A stretch of DNA of 64,000 nucleotides from Copromyces sp. CBS 386.78 (lineage: Eukaryota; Ascomycota; Sordariomycetes; Sordariales; Sordariaceae): the NCBI GenBank assembly GCA_030685235.1, contig MU839222.1, positions 46,822 to 110,821 on the forward strand. Reading direction: 5' to 3'. Position numbers and translations under genes: made by a program. Below, piece by piece: positions 43,618 through 55,190 of this stretch. Under the pieces are notes generated by a model that saw only the letters and a list, made by a program, of their open reading frames with translations, did no database searches and was not told where the DNA came from. The first letter of the stretch is position 1, and each line of letters opens with the position of its first letter.

Positions 43618-44832
43618 TAGGCGGATCAGGTCCACCGCCATTCTGTCTGCTCGACCCGACTCTTCACGGCAACGACAGCAACCCGGTTCGATGATCGTTT
43701 CGAGCGTCATCCCATTTAAGGACTTGGCCATCACCTGGGCTGGCTGGCCACGAGAGCGGAAGGAAGGAAATATTGGGAGGGGATCAAGAAGAAGAAAGAC
43801 ATTGGTGGTTTCGGTTTCGACTTTTGGCGAGGCATTATGGCATTTTCAAACGACAGAACAATTGGACCTTTCCTTTTCGATTCTCGGTCAGCGATGCTGC
43901 CAACAATCCAGCCTCTTCTTTTTTCCCGACTCTACTTCGAGAGTCTGGTCTGGTTTGACTTCGGACTTCACATCACAATAACAGAGCAGGTATATATATA
44001 CAAGCGAGGCAGGCGGACTATTGACTGATCTACTGCAATTCGGCTAACCGGTCCTATGACGAACGAACATAACGACGGCAACATTTTCTCTTACTTCCTG
44101 TCACTTGTCATTTGAGGGTATGGGGCGTTATTCCGGGCGTGACTGGATTTTTGAAACTTTGGTTTTTGGTGCCACAGCACAGCAACGGGCCATATTCCTT
44201 TCAGCGTCATGGCGTCCTTCATGGGGAGGAGGATTTCGGGGGTGACATTTGAAACATCGATTTTTCGGTGCCACATAGCGCAGCGACGGCCAAAATATTC
44301 CTTTGAATCCTTTCCATTTGTTAGGCGGCTGGGCGTCCTTCAAGAATGAGGAGCAGGAGGATTGCATACCCGATTACAGCAGGAGCCAAAACCAGATAAG
44401 TGGAAGAGGAGACAGAACAGCTGCTATCAAGATCAAGGTTGAACTAGGATTGGTCGGGCTCGGAATGGAGTTGCTCGCTTTGTGACGATGCTGTTTACTA
44501 AAATAAAGTATGTATTCTTGTGTTTTGAGATTGCTTATATCAGCCAGGACTTCTTAATCATGAACGACGCAAAGCAGGCTAAAACTTCCTTTCAGTAGCG
44601 GATAATGGCGTGGATGAGAGACAGATACTTAATACTGCGACGAAAATAGTTAGTTCTAGGAACTTAATAAAAAGCGACATAGACAGACTCCGGGACGCCT
44701 TGAATCCAACGACATAACCAATCTCATCGTGATGCCGCTGAAAGATATCGGAGAAAGGAAAGAAAACACCACCCATCACCACAACTAGAATAAACCTCAC
44801 CAAGGATTGCCAACCGCCCTTGAAGTGGACAT
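43618..44832. other. intergenic region between convergent genes
   Basis: Lies between the 3' ends of the 2EXR-like gene (+) and the WSC gene (-). An imperfect direct repeat occurs near 44155-44180 and 44250-44280 (AAACTTTGGTTTTTGGTGCCACA versus AAACATCGATTTTTCGGTGCCACA in essence), of unclear meaning. No gene is seen. Confidence 0.45.
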
Positions 44833-46440
44833 CTACACCAGCCGCTCATACAAGCTCAACCTGCTCGGCCCACCACAGAACTCTTCCGAATCACCCGAGC
44901 ACAACTCCTCACACTGGCTATCATCAACCTCATCGGCATCACCGTTCAGCGTATTCCCGCAGTAGCACTCGCTCTGGAACTCCAGCCCAGCATACCTGTA
45001 CCCCCCAGTGTTGCAGTACTGCACACAACTCGTCACCGTCATGTTGTTCCTCACCCGGCGAGCACCCGTCAACGTCCTCCGCACCACATCATCCCTCACG
45101 CAACCCCCATAGTTCCAACCGAGCAATAGCGGGTCCAAGGCCGCAAAATCCAATGGGCCCAAGTTACGCGCCTCGCTGTCGTCTCCGTTCCAGTACACCG
45201 ATAGTCTGTTCGCATCACCGCAGATGGTTGCGTTCGTGGCATCCCCTACGCACCTCATCGAGCACTGCCTGTCGGCCACCAGGAGCGCTCTGGCGGGGTA
45301 GTTGTCCTCATCATCGTTGGCGTCCTGATCATAGAGCCTCGTCCCACAAAAGCACTGACTGCCATACTCGGTGCCGAAATAAGGATATCCATCCTCCTCG
45401 CAGCTCAAGCGGCACTTATCCAGCGTCATGGCCGCGTCGTACGTGACTTTGCCAGTCAGACTCTTCTCACCGGTCACGGGCGAGTCGGTATAACACCCGT
45501 GGTACACGTAATTGCCGACCTTGGGCGGCTTCTCCACCATCTCGCGTCCGTAGACGGTAATCCTGTTTGCCGCGCCACAGATTTCCGAAGGGTTGCCGGC
45601 GCAGGGCATGTTACATTCTCTCGCGGCGTCCGAGTCGGGAACCCTTTGCGAGTCAAAGGGCGGGGAAACGCCGCACCAGCATTCGCGGCCGTACTCGAGA
45701 CCAAAGTAGGGGAAGTTGAGGTTGGTGCAGTACGCGGCACACTTGGCGGCCGTGAGCGCGTCGTCGCCCAAAAGCGAGTTGGGCAGCAGGCGCGGGGACG
45801 ACTCGCGGTAGCAACCGAGGGCCTCGAAGCCCCGGACGTCGGCGACGCCAGGAGGGCGGTACAGAACGTTGGTGTACACTTCGATGCGCTCGCCGGCGCC
45901 GCAGGTTTGGTCGGCGTTGCCGGCACACTCGAAATCGCACTCGTCATCGTCTACCCGGGCGGCTAGAGTGGATGGGGAGGTGGGACTGAAGCCGGAGGTG
46001 GAGGAGGCGCACCAGCATTCGCGGCCGTATTCGACGCCGAAGTAGGCGGAGGAGGGACCGCAGAAGATGGCGCAGGCTTCGACGGTTAGGGTGTCAGAGG
46101 CAGTGAAGGACGTGGGGAGCAGGCGGGAGGTGGCGGAGTTGTCGCGATAGCAGCCTAGGCGGGTGCCAGGGCCGCTTATGACCCCGGTAATAGAGGAGGT
46201 ATCGTCATCGTCATCGTCGTCGTCGATATCTGCGGCACCGAAGGTGGTGTTTTGGCGCTTGAAAAGCGTGGGGAAGTGGGGGCGGGGTTTGAGCTGGTTC
46301 AGGTTGATGTCGACGGCTTTGGAGTTGGCGTTGGCATTGGTGTTGTAAGGGAAGGAGGGGAAGGCGGAGACAGAGGAGATGAGGAAGGGGAGGAGGAAGG
46401 CTCCTTGGAGGAGGACGGAGCGAGTTTGTTTGGGTGCCAT
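44833..46440 (-). CDS. secreted protein with four WSC domains
   Basis: The ATG at 46440 gives 535 residues; the frame is open 7 codons further upstream but without an ATG. Residues 1 to about 26 form a signal peptide (LLPFLISSVSAFP). After a short linker come four WSC carbohydrate-binding domains, each opening with GCYxD/E or GC(V/Y)xD and containing the Cys pattern YFGxEYGxECWC or a close variant (about 98-190, 205-295, 310-410 and 440-530). WSC domains bind polysaccharides in yeast wall sensors and in fungal secreted enzymes. No transmembrane segment, Ser/Thr-rich stalk or catalytic domain follows, so this is not a Wsc1-type stress sensor but probably a secreted wall- or glucan-binding protein. 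An acidic run (DIDDDDDDDD) precedes the first domain. Only single-exon structure is visible. Confidence 0.85.
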   Translation of the reverse strand: MAPKQTRSVLLQGAFLLPFLISSVSAFPSFPYNTNANANSKAVDINLNQLKPRPHFPTLFKRQNTTFGAADIDDDDDDDDTSSITGVISGPGTRLGCYRDNSATSRLLPTSFTASDTLTVEACAIFCGPSSAYFGVEYGRECWCASSTSGFSPTSPSTLAARVDDDECDFECAGNADQTCGAGERIEVYTNVLYRPPGVADVRGFEALGCYRESSPRLLPNSLLGDDALTAAKCAAYCTNLNFPYFGLEYGRECWCGVSPPFDSQRVPDSDAARECNMPCAGNPSEICGAANRITVYGREMVEKPPKVGNYVYHGCYTDSPVTGEKSLTGKVTYDAAMTLDKCRLSCEEDGYPYFGTEYGSQCFCGTRLYDQDANDDEDNYPARALLVADRQCSMRCVGDATNATICGDANRLSVYWNGDDSEARNLGPLDFAALDPLLLGWNYGGCVRDDVVRRTLTGARRVRNNMTVTSCVQYCNTGGYRYAGLEFQSECYCGNTLNGDADEVDDSQCEELCSGDSEEFCGGPSRLSLYERLV

Positions 46441-48494
46441 TGTTGGCGGTTTGGGAGTCAAAAACGTCTATGAGGCGAGTAGACTATTTCCCTGAGACTG
46501 AACAGTGGTGATGGATGGCTCTGTCAGCGGGGAGGGAAGGATGGCGCCATCGTGGGATTTATACCACCACCCATCGCCAGGGTGATCCGGGCCTTTGCCG
46601 GCTTGTTGATAAGAAAAGGCACCAGAAATTGTTGATGGCACTGGCATAGCTCATTGGGTGTAGGTGGCGTTTCGGAAAAACATACCAGCGCGGTCTCATG
46701 ATGAGGATGTGATTGCCTCCAATGGTCTAGGGCCTGGGAAAGGGGTGTGGAGGCAAAGACCTCGGCGAAGTGAAGCCAAACTTTTGGAGCTTGTAGGTGT
46801 TGTGATGGGAATGTGGATGGCAGTTTGGGGTGTCAATCTCGCATTCCAAGAGTATGTGGCCTAATATTAAGTAGGCACATGGAGCAATGAAGGGGCAGCT
46901 CTGGACGTCTATATCGGCCTTGGGTGCGGTGGATCTACAAGACTCTTGGTTCTCATGGCCAGTTAGTTAGCCCATTAAGAGTCAGAGAGGCAATTTAGAA
47001 ATATATATCAACGTCAAGGTGGTATACTACTGAGATGTCGAGGTAGACTAACTGATTCTACTGTGGTGTCCCGTGTCTCTGGAATGTGTTTTGCCCTGAG
47101 GGAAAACGCTCTGCGGGTGAAGTGGCTAAGACAGAAGCTGGGCTCGCGAATTCCTGTGGCTACATGGTCCAAACGCGTATACCACCGTGATGCCGCGATG
47201 GAATGAGTGATTCTGTATGACGAGGGTGTTGCCGTAATGTCATCGTGGAATCATCACGAGTGCCATGGCAGTGGAGGAGGCCGGTGCGATGGTGTCGATG
47301 GTAGATTGTCATCCTTGGGTTCGTTGCTATGAGCATCCAAATAACCGTACTTCAAGCTTTTTCTTGCAGAACATATGAAGATCGAGAACGTCAATGTTGA
47401 TTGAACCAAGCGCAGGGGGCTTTAAAAGCGGTGGGTGATGTTCGAGTGGTGGGTGACGACTGCCACATGATGTTTGAGTTGAGTGACAGATATTGCGAAC
47501 TCGCAGTTGCTATGCCTGGTGCAAGGTCCAGCCTCGCCGATTCCGTGTGACAGGCAGGACGAGAGCACCGGGCGAGCTGGGATGGGGCAAAGAGGGTGGC
47601 AGAAAATTGTTATAACGGAGTAATCGCGAGCGTCACACAATAAAAGGAGGCGGTTGAAAGTGTCTGTCTCATATTATGACAGGTCATCATTGATCTGCCC
47701 TGATGGCTTGGGCTCAACTTGCTCGTACCAGACTTCCTAAGTGAAGCTGTTGAGTGTCAAGATAGCTATCATCTGCCTACTTGTAGCAAGTAATTTGCTC
47801 ATCGTGGCGTTCTCGACAAAACCCAAGCCGATACATGGCCAGGATATCCTGTAAACCTCTTGAAAAGTCTAGCAACTGAATATGTAAACATCGACCCACG
47901 CCTTTGTATGTCGTTCGTCTGTAAACTTATAAAACAAGTTGAATTCGCCATCACACAGGGAAGGCCTGCATCAGTTATAGTTCTTCTTCTCCCTCTTTGG
48001 GTACCCTTTGGGTCACTGATTGCAAAGTTTTGAGTGACTACATCCCGGACCTCGTTTGTTACCCTTTATACACGCCCATAACTTATGATCCAGTGATTGG
48101 ACATAAGAACTGAACGCGCATCCAAGGCTACCCGTAAAGCTGTCGCCTAGCTTATTTCACCAATGCTGGAAGAGGGCGGGTATTGGTAAGAGAGGCTGGG
48201 CGACAGACTGCGCCAACCATTGGCCGACATGTAGCCACCTGAACACACATTCCTCTCTCTCTCTCTCTTGTAACTCTCGATATGAGCCCATTATAACACA
48301 CCGGTCTTCAGACCACAAAGCAAATCTCGTACAAAGCAAGAAGCATAGCAAGGTATATATCCCACCTCAACTCCAACAAGATAAACACCAGATCCTTTCC
48401 ATCTTTCCATCCATACAAACACCCTTTTAATTTGTTGGTTCGCCAGTTCATCCTTCAAACATATCAATCCTCACAGACTTCAGATTTCCAATCC
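46441..48494. other. intergenic region upstream of the WSC gene
   Basis: About 2 kb of normal-GC sequence. It contains the WSC promoter at its left end and the dynamin-like gene's 3' flank at its right end, with a CT microsatellite near 48252-48270. No believable open frame or RNA gene is seen. Confidence 0.5.
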
Positions 48495-51400
48495 TCAAGC
48501 CTCATACGTCCCAATAGGTGTCGACGCCCGCTCACTAACCGGTGTTGCCACCCCTCCTCCATTGCCATTTGTCCTGATTGTCAAGTCCGGTCTGTTCTGA
48601 CCATGTGCCTGGCTCATGCCCATCATGGTCGCCTGAGAATTAGCAGCCGTAGCGGTAGCCATCTGCTCCTTATTCTCCAAATTGACGATGATCTCCATGG
48701 CTTGATCGAGTCTCTCCTTCTCCACCTTCAACTCTCTGCGCTTGCGCTCAGTCTCCGGTCCCTCGCTCATCAGCCTGTTGAAAATCTCTAGTCCGGTGCC
48801 GGAGGTGCGGCTGTACAGACCCAGCTTCTCGTGCAGGTAGGTATCGATGACAGAGGCGACGCGCGGGAGGAGGCCGGACATGATGTGAATGGCCACGATG
48901 TCGATGAAGCGGCTGGCAGCCGTCAAGTAGTAGCCGCGCACGTATGCAGCAACAGTGATCTCTTGATCATACGGATCCGGGCCGATCAGTTTCAGCTCTT
49001 TGGCCATTTTGGCCTGTTCCTGTGCCAGCTCCTCCTCCGTCAGCTCCTCCATCTTACGGATGGCTGGGGACTCGCCGGTTCGAGCGGCCATTCTTAGGAA
49101 GTGCCGGTGGCGCTCGAGGATGCGCTTTTCCGAGGCTTTGTTGCGCTGGAGGGCGTCTTCATCTTTGGTGAAGATGCGCTGGGTTTCAAGATTGTAGATG
49201 AGGTTAAGCTGGTTGCGAACCTCCTCTTTATGCTTCTCCATGAAGGACTTCATGTGCTCAACGGACTCGCGGTATACCATACGGTTCTTGAGATTGGAGA
49301 AGGCGTTGTCGAGAATTTTCATGACCTCGTTCTGCAGGAATTGGATCGTCTGGTTGACGAAGTTCTCAAGGTGAGGACCCCAGGTTCTGGCCACCTCGGT
49401 GTAAAGCGGCTCGTAGACTGAGGCCGACACAAGCCCAGGCTGGCCGGGTATAGCGCTCCGTCGAATGATCGTACGGAGCTCCATCAGGTTCTTGGAGCGA
49501 GGAGCGAGGCCGCCGCCAGGTCCGGGAGAGAAAGGGAACTGCCCGGGGCCTGGTGTACCCCACAGGGCGGCAGAAGTCGAAGGCGACATGATCATGCGGT
49601 CGCTATCTTCGGCCTTGATTTGGCCGCGACGCTTTGACGGCGTCATGTTCATGTCTTGAGCAAGCGACCTCTTTCTGGGAGTTTGTCCCAGCGGGGCGGG
49701 AGTGGCCATCGGGCTGTTATCGTCGATGGTGATCACATCCGGCTCCTTGACGTTGAACTTCGGTTTGCTTCCAAGAATTCGCCTCTTGAAGGGTTCGGCA
49801 AAAAGACAATCCCACTGGCTCATGAATTCTTGCTGGAGCACGCGGGTTTTGACATTGGTCGCGAATTCCGCCAAGCTGCGCATAATCTCCATCTCTGGGT
49901 TCGGCGGCGGATTGGGATACTTTTCGAGCTGTTCCTCAATCCTCAGAAGGCGGTTATGGACCTTCTGCTTGACCTCGGGAAGACTGGACGAAAACACCGT
50001 TAGCATTCAGAAACCACACTGGAAACAGGACGACACTTACACCTTAGAAAATTCTCGACCAAGAGTGATAGACAAGAACTCCTTCAGCTTCTCGATACCG
50101 CACCTATCACGGTACTTCTCGAAGATCTCAGGCCATTGACCCATCGTAGCCGAGTCCGCAGTCCTGTTGAAGAAGGCCTCCTCGAATTTGTTCTGCTCGT
50201 CCAAGTCACTACCTTGGCGAGAAGTGATAAAGTAGCCCAAGCCTGTGCGATGAGCCTGCTCGTTCAGCATCGAAAGCCAAGAGGAAAAGCCATTTATCTC
50301 CCTTGGTAAAAGATCGGCCTTCGTCATGACTCCCACGCAGCGATCTTCCGCGTTCATTTCTTGGATCAGCTTGAACGCGAAGCTGTTCTCGGCATCCTGG
50401 TTCATGGGCACAGCCCAAAGGATAATGGCGTTTTGGCGAGAGATGTACTCGCAAGTAAGGTTGCGGACCACTCGCTCCAGGAATCTGTCCTCGGGGCGCT
50501 TGGCGGTGATGAAAACGCCGGGAAGGTCGTAGAAGTTGAGATCAGCGAGGTCTGGGCCTTTGACCTCGAGAGCGACCGTGTTGGGGGAGAATTGAGCCTC
50601 TCCGTGAGCCTCCTTCTCCTTGATCCGATCCAAATGCTCACGACGAGCGGCGTCAGATTGCCCACTTTCATTCTTGAGACGAGGAACGAAAAAGCGATAA
50701 GGTGTGCCAGGGTTGAGAATGGCAACCTGGGCACAGCGGAGGAGGGTCTCAATTTCCTCGGCATCGAAGCGGTCTCGAACCGTCTTGAACTCCTTCCGAG
50801 TCTGGCGACTGGGGTCGAGCTTCACCCAGGGTGGGAATCTGTCGCTGTTGGTAACATCCTGGAGGGTGATCGGATGGTTGCGAGGGACAAAGGCATAGTC
50901 CTCCTTGAGGAACACACGGCATGACCACTCGTCAGCGCGCGAGATGCGAATGTGGATAGGGCATCTGGTGCAAGTTCCACTGCTCCTTGGAAGACTGAGA
51001 CCGGCAATGGCTGACATCAAACTCGACTTTCCAGAGGATTGGTCGCCAACGAGAACGAGCTCTGGGAGGCTGACGACATGCTGAATGCCTCTTGCCTGGA
51101 GCTCGCCCAAGGCATCGTTGATATCTTTGAGCTCTTGGCCAAAATCCTTGAGTGCCTGGCCGGGGCCGACAAAGGACCGGTCCATGTTGACGAAGCTCCT
51201 GGGCGTAGGAAGGTCCTGCTCCACGACTTCGGCCTTGGTCTTGACTTCCATCAGCATGCATTCATCATCCTGGTCTTCACCGTTGACCTCCATGTCGCCA
51301 ATGACTGACGCGCCAGGCGCAAGTCTGGTGTCCACGCTAGCTGTGACGAAATTGTCAGTTTTCGATCACCAAACTAAGTTCAATGAGGGGGATCTGGAAC

Positions 51401-51651
51401 TTACGGGCATCTGACCGCTGCATGCGTCTCTCCACTTCTGAGGGTGCAAAGTCCACCGTCATGTTGTCATCCTCATCAACTCTGGGCAGTTGATAACCGG
51501 GTTCCCGCTTGATGCGGACATGTTGATTTGCCCGGCGCATGTTCGTTTGAGTCTGCCAAAAAGTGTGAGATTTTTGTGTGAAAAAAAGGGCACAACAGCA
51601 AAGCAAGCAAAGGAGGGGAGGGGAGAGTAAACTTTGCAAACTTACCATCAT
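48495..51651 (-). CDS. dynamin-family large GTPase
   Basis: A membrane-remodelling or Mx-like GTPase of the dynamin superfamily. My model has four exons (51651-51646, 51552-51405, 51340-50041 and 49983-48495) in one frame, 980 residues. The first exon is only ATGATG; it joins in frame to ACTCAAACG. If this exon is not used, translation would start at the ATG at 51540. GTPase motifs are G1 GDQSSGKSS (about 150-158), the TCTRCP switch region, G3 DLPG (about 323) and G4 TKAD (about 391). The C-terminal part is helical, with long charged stretches, and the last 150 residues resemble the GTPase effector domain (SGLLPRVASVIDTYLHEKL). No PH domain or transmembrane segment is visible, so it differs from Vps1/Dnm1 in its tail. 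All introns have GT-AG ends, and one has a textbook CTAAC branch point. Family sure; cellular role unknown. Confidence 0.85.
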
Positions 51652-53096
51652 AAACACTGGACTCACCCTGTGAAAATGTGATTCAGCAAGGAATCATGAA
51701 AACCTCAGATCCAGCTGAGGCCGACGACACCACCGACGAATCCAGTTCGCGACGAATATATCTTGGTGACAACAAGGAGTGGTGATTACAGCGATGGTAT
51801 GAGGGTATCCAGGCGGGTATCAGTGAAGCTCTAGATATGGGAGTGTTGTGGTGAACGATGGTGAAGATGTGGGTTGGGTATTTGGTGTGAGGGAAGATGT
51901 AAGTGCCTTGGAGGAGGAGTGCTTCCAATGACCAAACAAGATGGTGGGGTAGATGGGAGAAAAAGAAAAGAGGCAGCAGTCCAATCTTGACGACGAAGGA
52001 TAAGAGGGCAGGTCTCAGGTCCGGCTCCTATTGGTGCTAGGCACTGCTAAGGAAAGAGGGGTAAGGGCGAGACAGCGTTAACAGATTTAATCTGGGAGAG
52101 GAGGGAGTAAGGTGGAGGGAGGAAGTGAGGTCGACGGGAGTTGCAAGACTCCCGGTGTGTGCCTGAATTATGGTGGGGCGTATTCAATCCCGTCCGATGC
52201 AAGCACTTTGCAAACAAACAATGGGCAGTCCCCTTTCACGGCTGCCACAGCAATCTCAGGCGGGCAGTGGTGACTTTTGGTTGGCTTCCCCCGTTATCGA
52301 GTGTCGAGGTCCCCTCCAATGGCAGCAAACGCGTCAGTTCATCGCGACTCGAAATCTGCCACTTTAACGCGACCCCAGCGAGTCTGGGCCAACCCTGGTC
52401 TGCCTGTACCGTATCAGTACGGTATCGAAAGCAACGTCCAATGAGAGAGACCATTTGGACACTCGACAGCTGTACAACCGGACGGAAAGGGAAGGATAGC
52501 AAACACATCTTGCCTCATAAAGAGAAAGCACAAGTATCAAGGGATTGAACAAAGGGTTGTGCAGATTATTTCAAGTGGTGTTAATTTCATCTTGATAATG
52601 ATGTTGACTGGTGGTCCTCTTGGCTTGGAGCTGTCGATGCTGACGATGACTTCCTGCCACTGCCTGCCGGGACTTTAACTGTTAACAACACTCAGCCCCA
52701 CCAAAAAGGACAAAGTGGGGAAGGAACCAATCTGCAGCGCCAGTTCGAGGCCGTGCCCGTTGCCCCTGTCCTCTAAAAACAGAGTTGCGTGTTCACGTGG
52801 GGCACCGCCCATGAGACCGGGGACGCCCGCTTTCAGGGGATTTGGGGATGGAGAGCTAATGTAAGCTATGGTGTAGCAGTGGACCTGCCTGGTGGGTGTC
52901 CTCTAAGAAGCAGTCCAGGCCAGTTACACCATTGACCGCAGCACCAGCGTACGACATCCCGTCTTCGAGACCGTCTAATTAACACACTTGTTGATCTCTT
53001 CGATCTTTTTTTTTTTTCTCTCTTTTTACATCTCAGCTCTCTTCTCATCCCAAGTAACGACTGTATCAACCACATCTGGGAACCCATACACAAACG
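51652..53096. other. intergenic region between divergent genes
   Basis: Separates the minus-strand dynamin-like gene from the plus-strand pyrophosphorylase gene and holds both promoters. A T-run and CT-rich stretch (about 53007-53045) form the likely 5' UTR of the latter. No gene is seen. Confidence 0.5.
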
Positions 53097-54704
53097 ATGT
53101 CTCTCCAGGTCCCTTACCACACCAAGGCCAACGGGGCCGCTGGCGGCGCAACCAAGGCCGTCATCCTGGTGAGTAGTTCCAGACCTCCTTGACGGGAACT
53201 ACTACGAAATCCACCCCGAGTCGTGGTTGTGTAGTCATCGGGGTAGCTTCCATCCGAGACAGCAAGCAATGGAATGTTGACATCTGAACCCCATTCTAGG
53301 TTGGAGGTGCCTCGCGCGGTACTCGCTTCAGACCCCTTTCCCTCGATGTCCCCAAGGTATGTCAACGCCATTCTCCAAAAGTCCCGAATCCCAATTGGCG
53401 TTAGCTAACCCTCACCGACAACCACCAGCCCCTCTTCGACGTCGCCGGCCACCCCATCATCTGGCACTGCCTAACCGCCGTCGCCAAAGTCCCGTCGATC
53501 CACGAAGTCTACCTAATCGGCTACTACGACGAGTCCGTCTTCCGGGACTTCATCAAAGATGCCGCCCACGAATTCCCCCAGCTGACCATCAAGTACCTTC
53601 GTGAATACCAAGCCCTGGGCACCGCCGGCGGCCTGTACCACTTCCGCGACATCATCCTCAAGGGTCGCCCCGAGCGCCTCTTCGTCCTCAACAGCGATGT
53701 CTGCTGCTCTTTCCCCCTGGGCGAAATGCTCCGCCTCTTCGAAGAAAAAGACGCCGAGGCCGTGATCATGGGCACCCGCGTGTCGGAAGACGCCGCGACC
53801 AACTTCGGCTGCATCGTCAGCGACGCGCACACGCGCCGCGTGCTGCACTACGTCGAGAAGCCCGAGAGCCACATTTCCAACTTGATCAACTGCGGCGTGT
53901 ACCTGTTCTCTACCGAAGCCATCTTCCCCTCTATTCGCACGGCCATCAAGCGCCGCACCGATCGTCCCAACCGGTTGATTCGCTACCCCTCCGCCGAGAA
54001 CCTCGAGTCCTCGTTTATTGCTCAAGCCGACGAAGACGACGAGGAATCCGAGAAGCGCTCTGAAGTGATCCGCCTCGAGCAGGACATCTTGTCGGACATG
54101 GCCGATAGCAAGCAGTTCTTTGTTTACGAGACGCAGGATTTCTGGCGCCAGATCAAGACGGCCGGGTCCGCCATCCCCGCCAACGCGTTGTACCTGCAAA
54201 ACGCGTGGCAGAGCGGTTCCCCCGAATTGGCCCAGCCTCAGCCGAACCACATCATCGCGCCCGTATTCATCCACCCCACTGCGCGCGTCGACCCCACGGC
54301 CAAGTTGGGTCCCAACGTGAGCATCGGTCCCCGCGCCGTGGTCGGTGCCGGCGCCCGTGTGAAGGAGAGTATTGTGTTGGAGGATTCCGAGATCAAGCAC
54401 GATGCTTGTGTCTTGTACTCGATCATTGGCTGGAACAGCCGCGTGGGCGCGTGGGCCCGTGTCGAGGGTACGCCCACGCCGGTGACGAGCCATACGACGA
54501 GCATCATCAAGAATGGTGTCAAGGTGCAGGCCATTACCATTTTGGGCAAGGAGTGTGCGGTTGGTGATGAGGTGCGCGTGCAGAACTGCGTGTGCTTGCC
54601 TTTTAAGGAGTTGAAGAGGGTGAGTTTTGCCGTTCCACATTGTCTGCTACGAATACTTGCTAACATGGGTATTATAGGACGTTGCCAACGAGGTTATCAT
54701 GTAG
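53097..54704 (+). CDS. mannose-1-phosphate guanylyltransferase, alpha (GMPPA-type) subunit
   Basis: GDP-mannose pyrophosphorylase family protein of the GMPPA type, in animals a regulatory partner of the catalytic GMPPB. GDP-mannose feeds N-glycans, O-mannose and GPI anchors. Four exons (53097-53168, 53300-53356, 53429-54619 and 54678-54704) keep one frame, 448 residues. The nucleotidyltransferase signature VGGASRGTRFRPLSLDVPK starts at residue 25, where catalytic enzymes have GGxGTRLRPLT; here three residues (ASR) separate the glycines, as in the alpha subunits. YLREYQALGTAGGLYHF, VLNSDVCC and INCGVYLF follow. A left-handed beta-helix of hexapeptide repeats (VFIHPTARVDPTAKLGPNVSIG and on) fills about 300-440. 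The end NEVIM is short like other family tails. It is convergent with the HORMA gene, 486 bp apart. High confidence in family; alpha rather than beta rests on the signature loop. Confidence 0.88.
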
Positions 54705-55190
54705 AGTGACGAATTGGCGAGGCTGAAAAGATTTGATGCGAGAGGATGGATCGATGATGAGATACCACTGAAGCCGAGGCCGCTTCAAATTTAATCAAAA
54801 AGAACTGTTGCAAGATTCGAGTTATGGCTACCTAACATCAGACTCACTGTATCTCGTTGCTAAACCACCGAGCAGCCACATCCCAGATAGTCAGGTCGGA
54901 GCATACTTTCCATGGCCAGAGAAAAGTTCAATAGTAATGATAACAGTCTGCATTTCCCTTGTTGCTTTTCGAAATCCCGGGCCTGAAAGACACACACAAG
55001 ATGTCCGACTGGATGGCATACAGCGACAGAACTACACCACATTTCTCCTCACCTTGGGCCCATCCACACAAGAGCTCCTGCCCTGAGATCATGCAAGCCT
55101 GAGACGCAACACACTTTTCTAGCGATATAGACTTTCTCATCATCATCAACACCACCTATCAAGGAACGGCTTGGCTCATTCTTCATGCCA
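54705..55190. other. intergenic region between convergent genes
   Basis: Contains the 3' UTRs of the pyrophosphorylase gene (+) and of the HORMA-domain gene (-). No further coding signal or repeat is visible. Confidence 0.5.

Noticed and set aside
46441..46461. Seven-codon upstream extension of the WSC protein
   Set aside because: It starts with TTG; the ATG at 46440 begins a normal signal peptide.
53513..54640. 375-codon minus-strand frame over the pyrophosphorylase
   Set aside because: It is exactly antisense to the conserved nucleotidyltransferase exon; a GC-rich third-position artefact.
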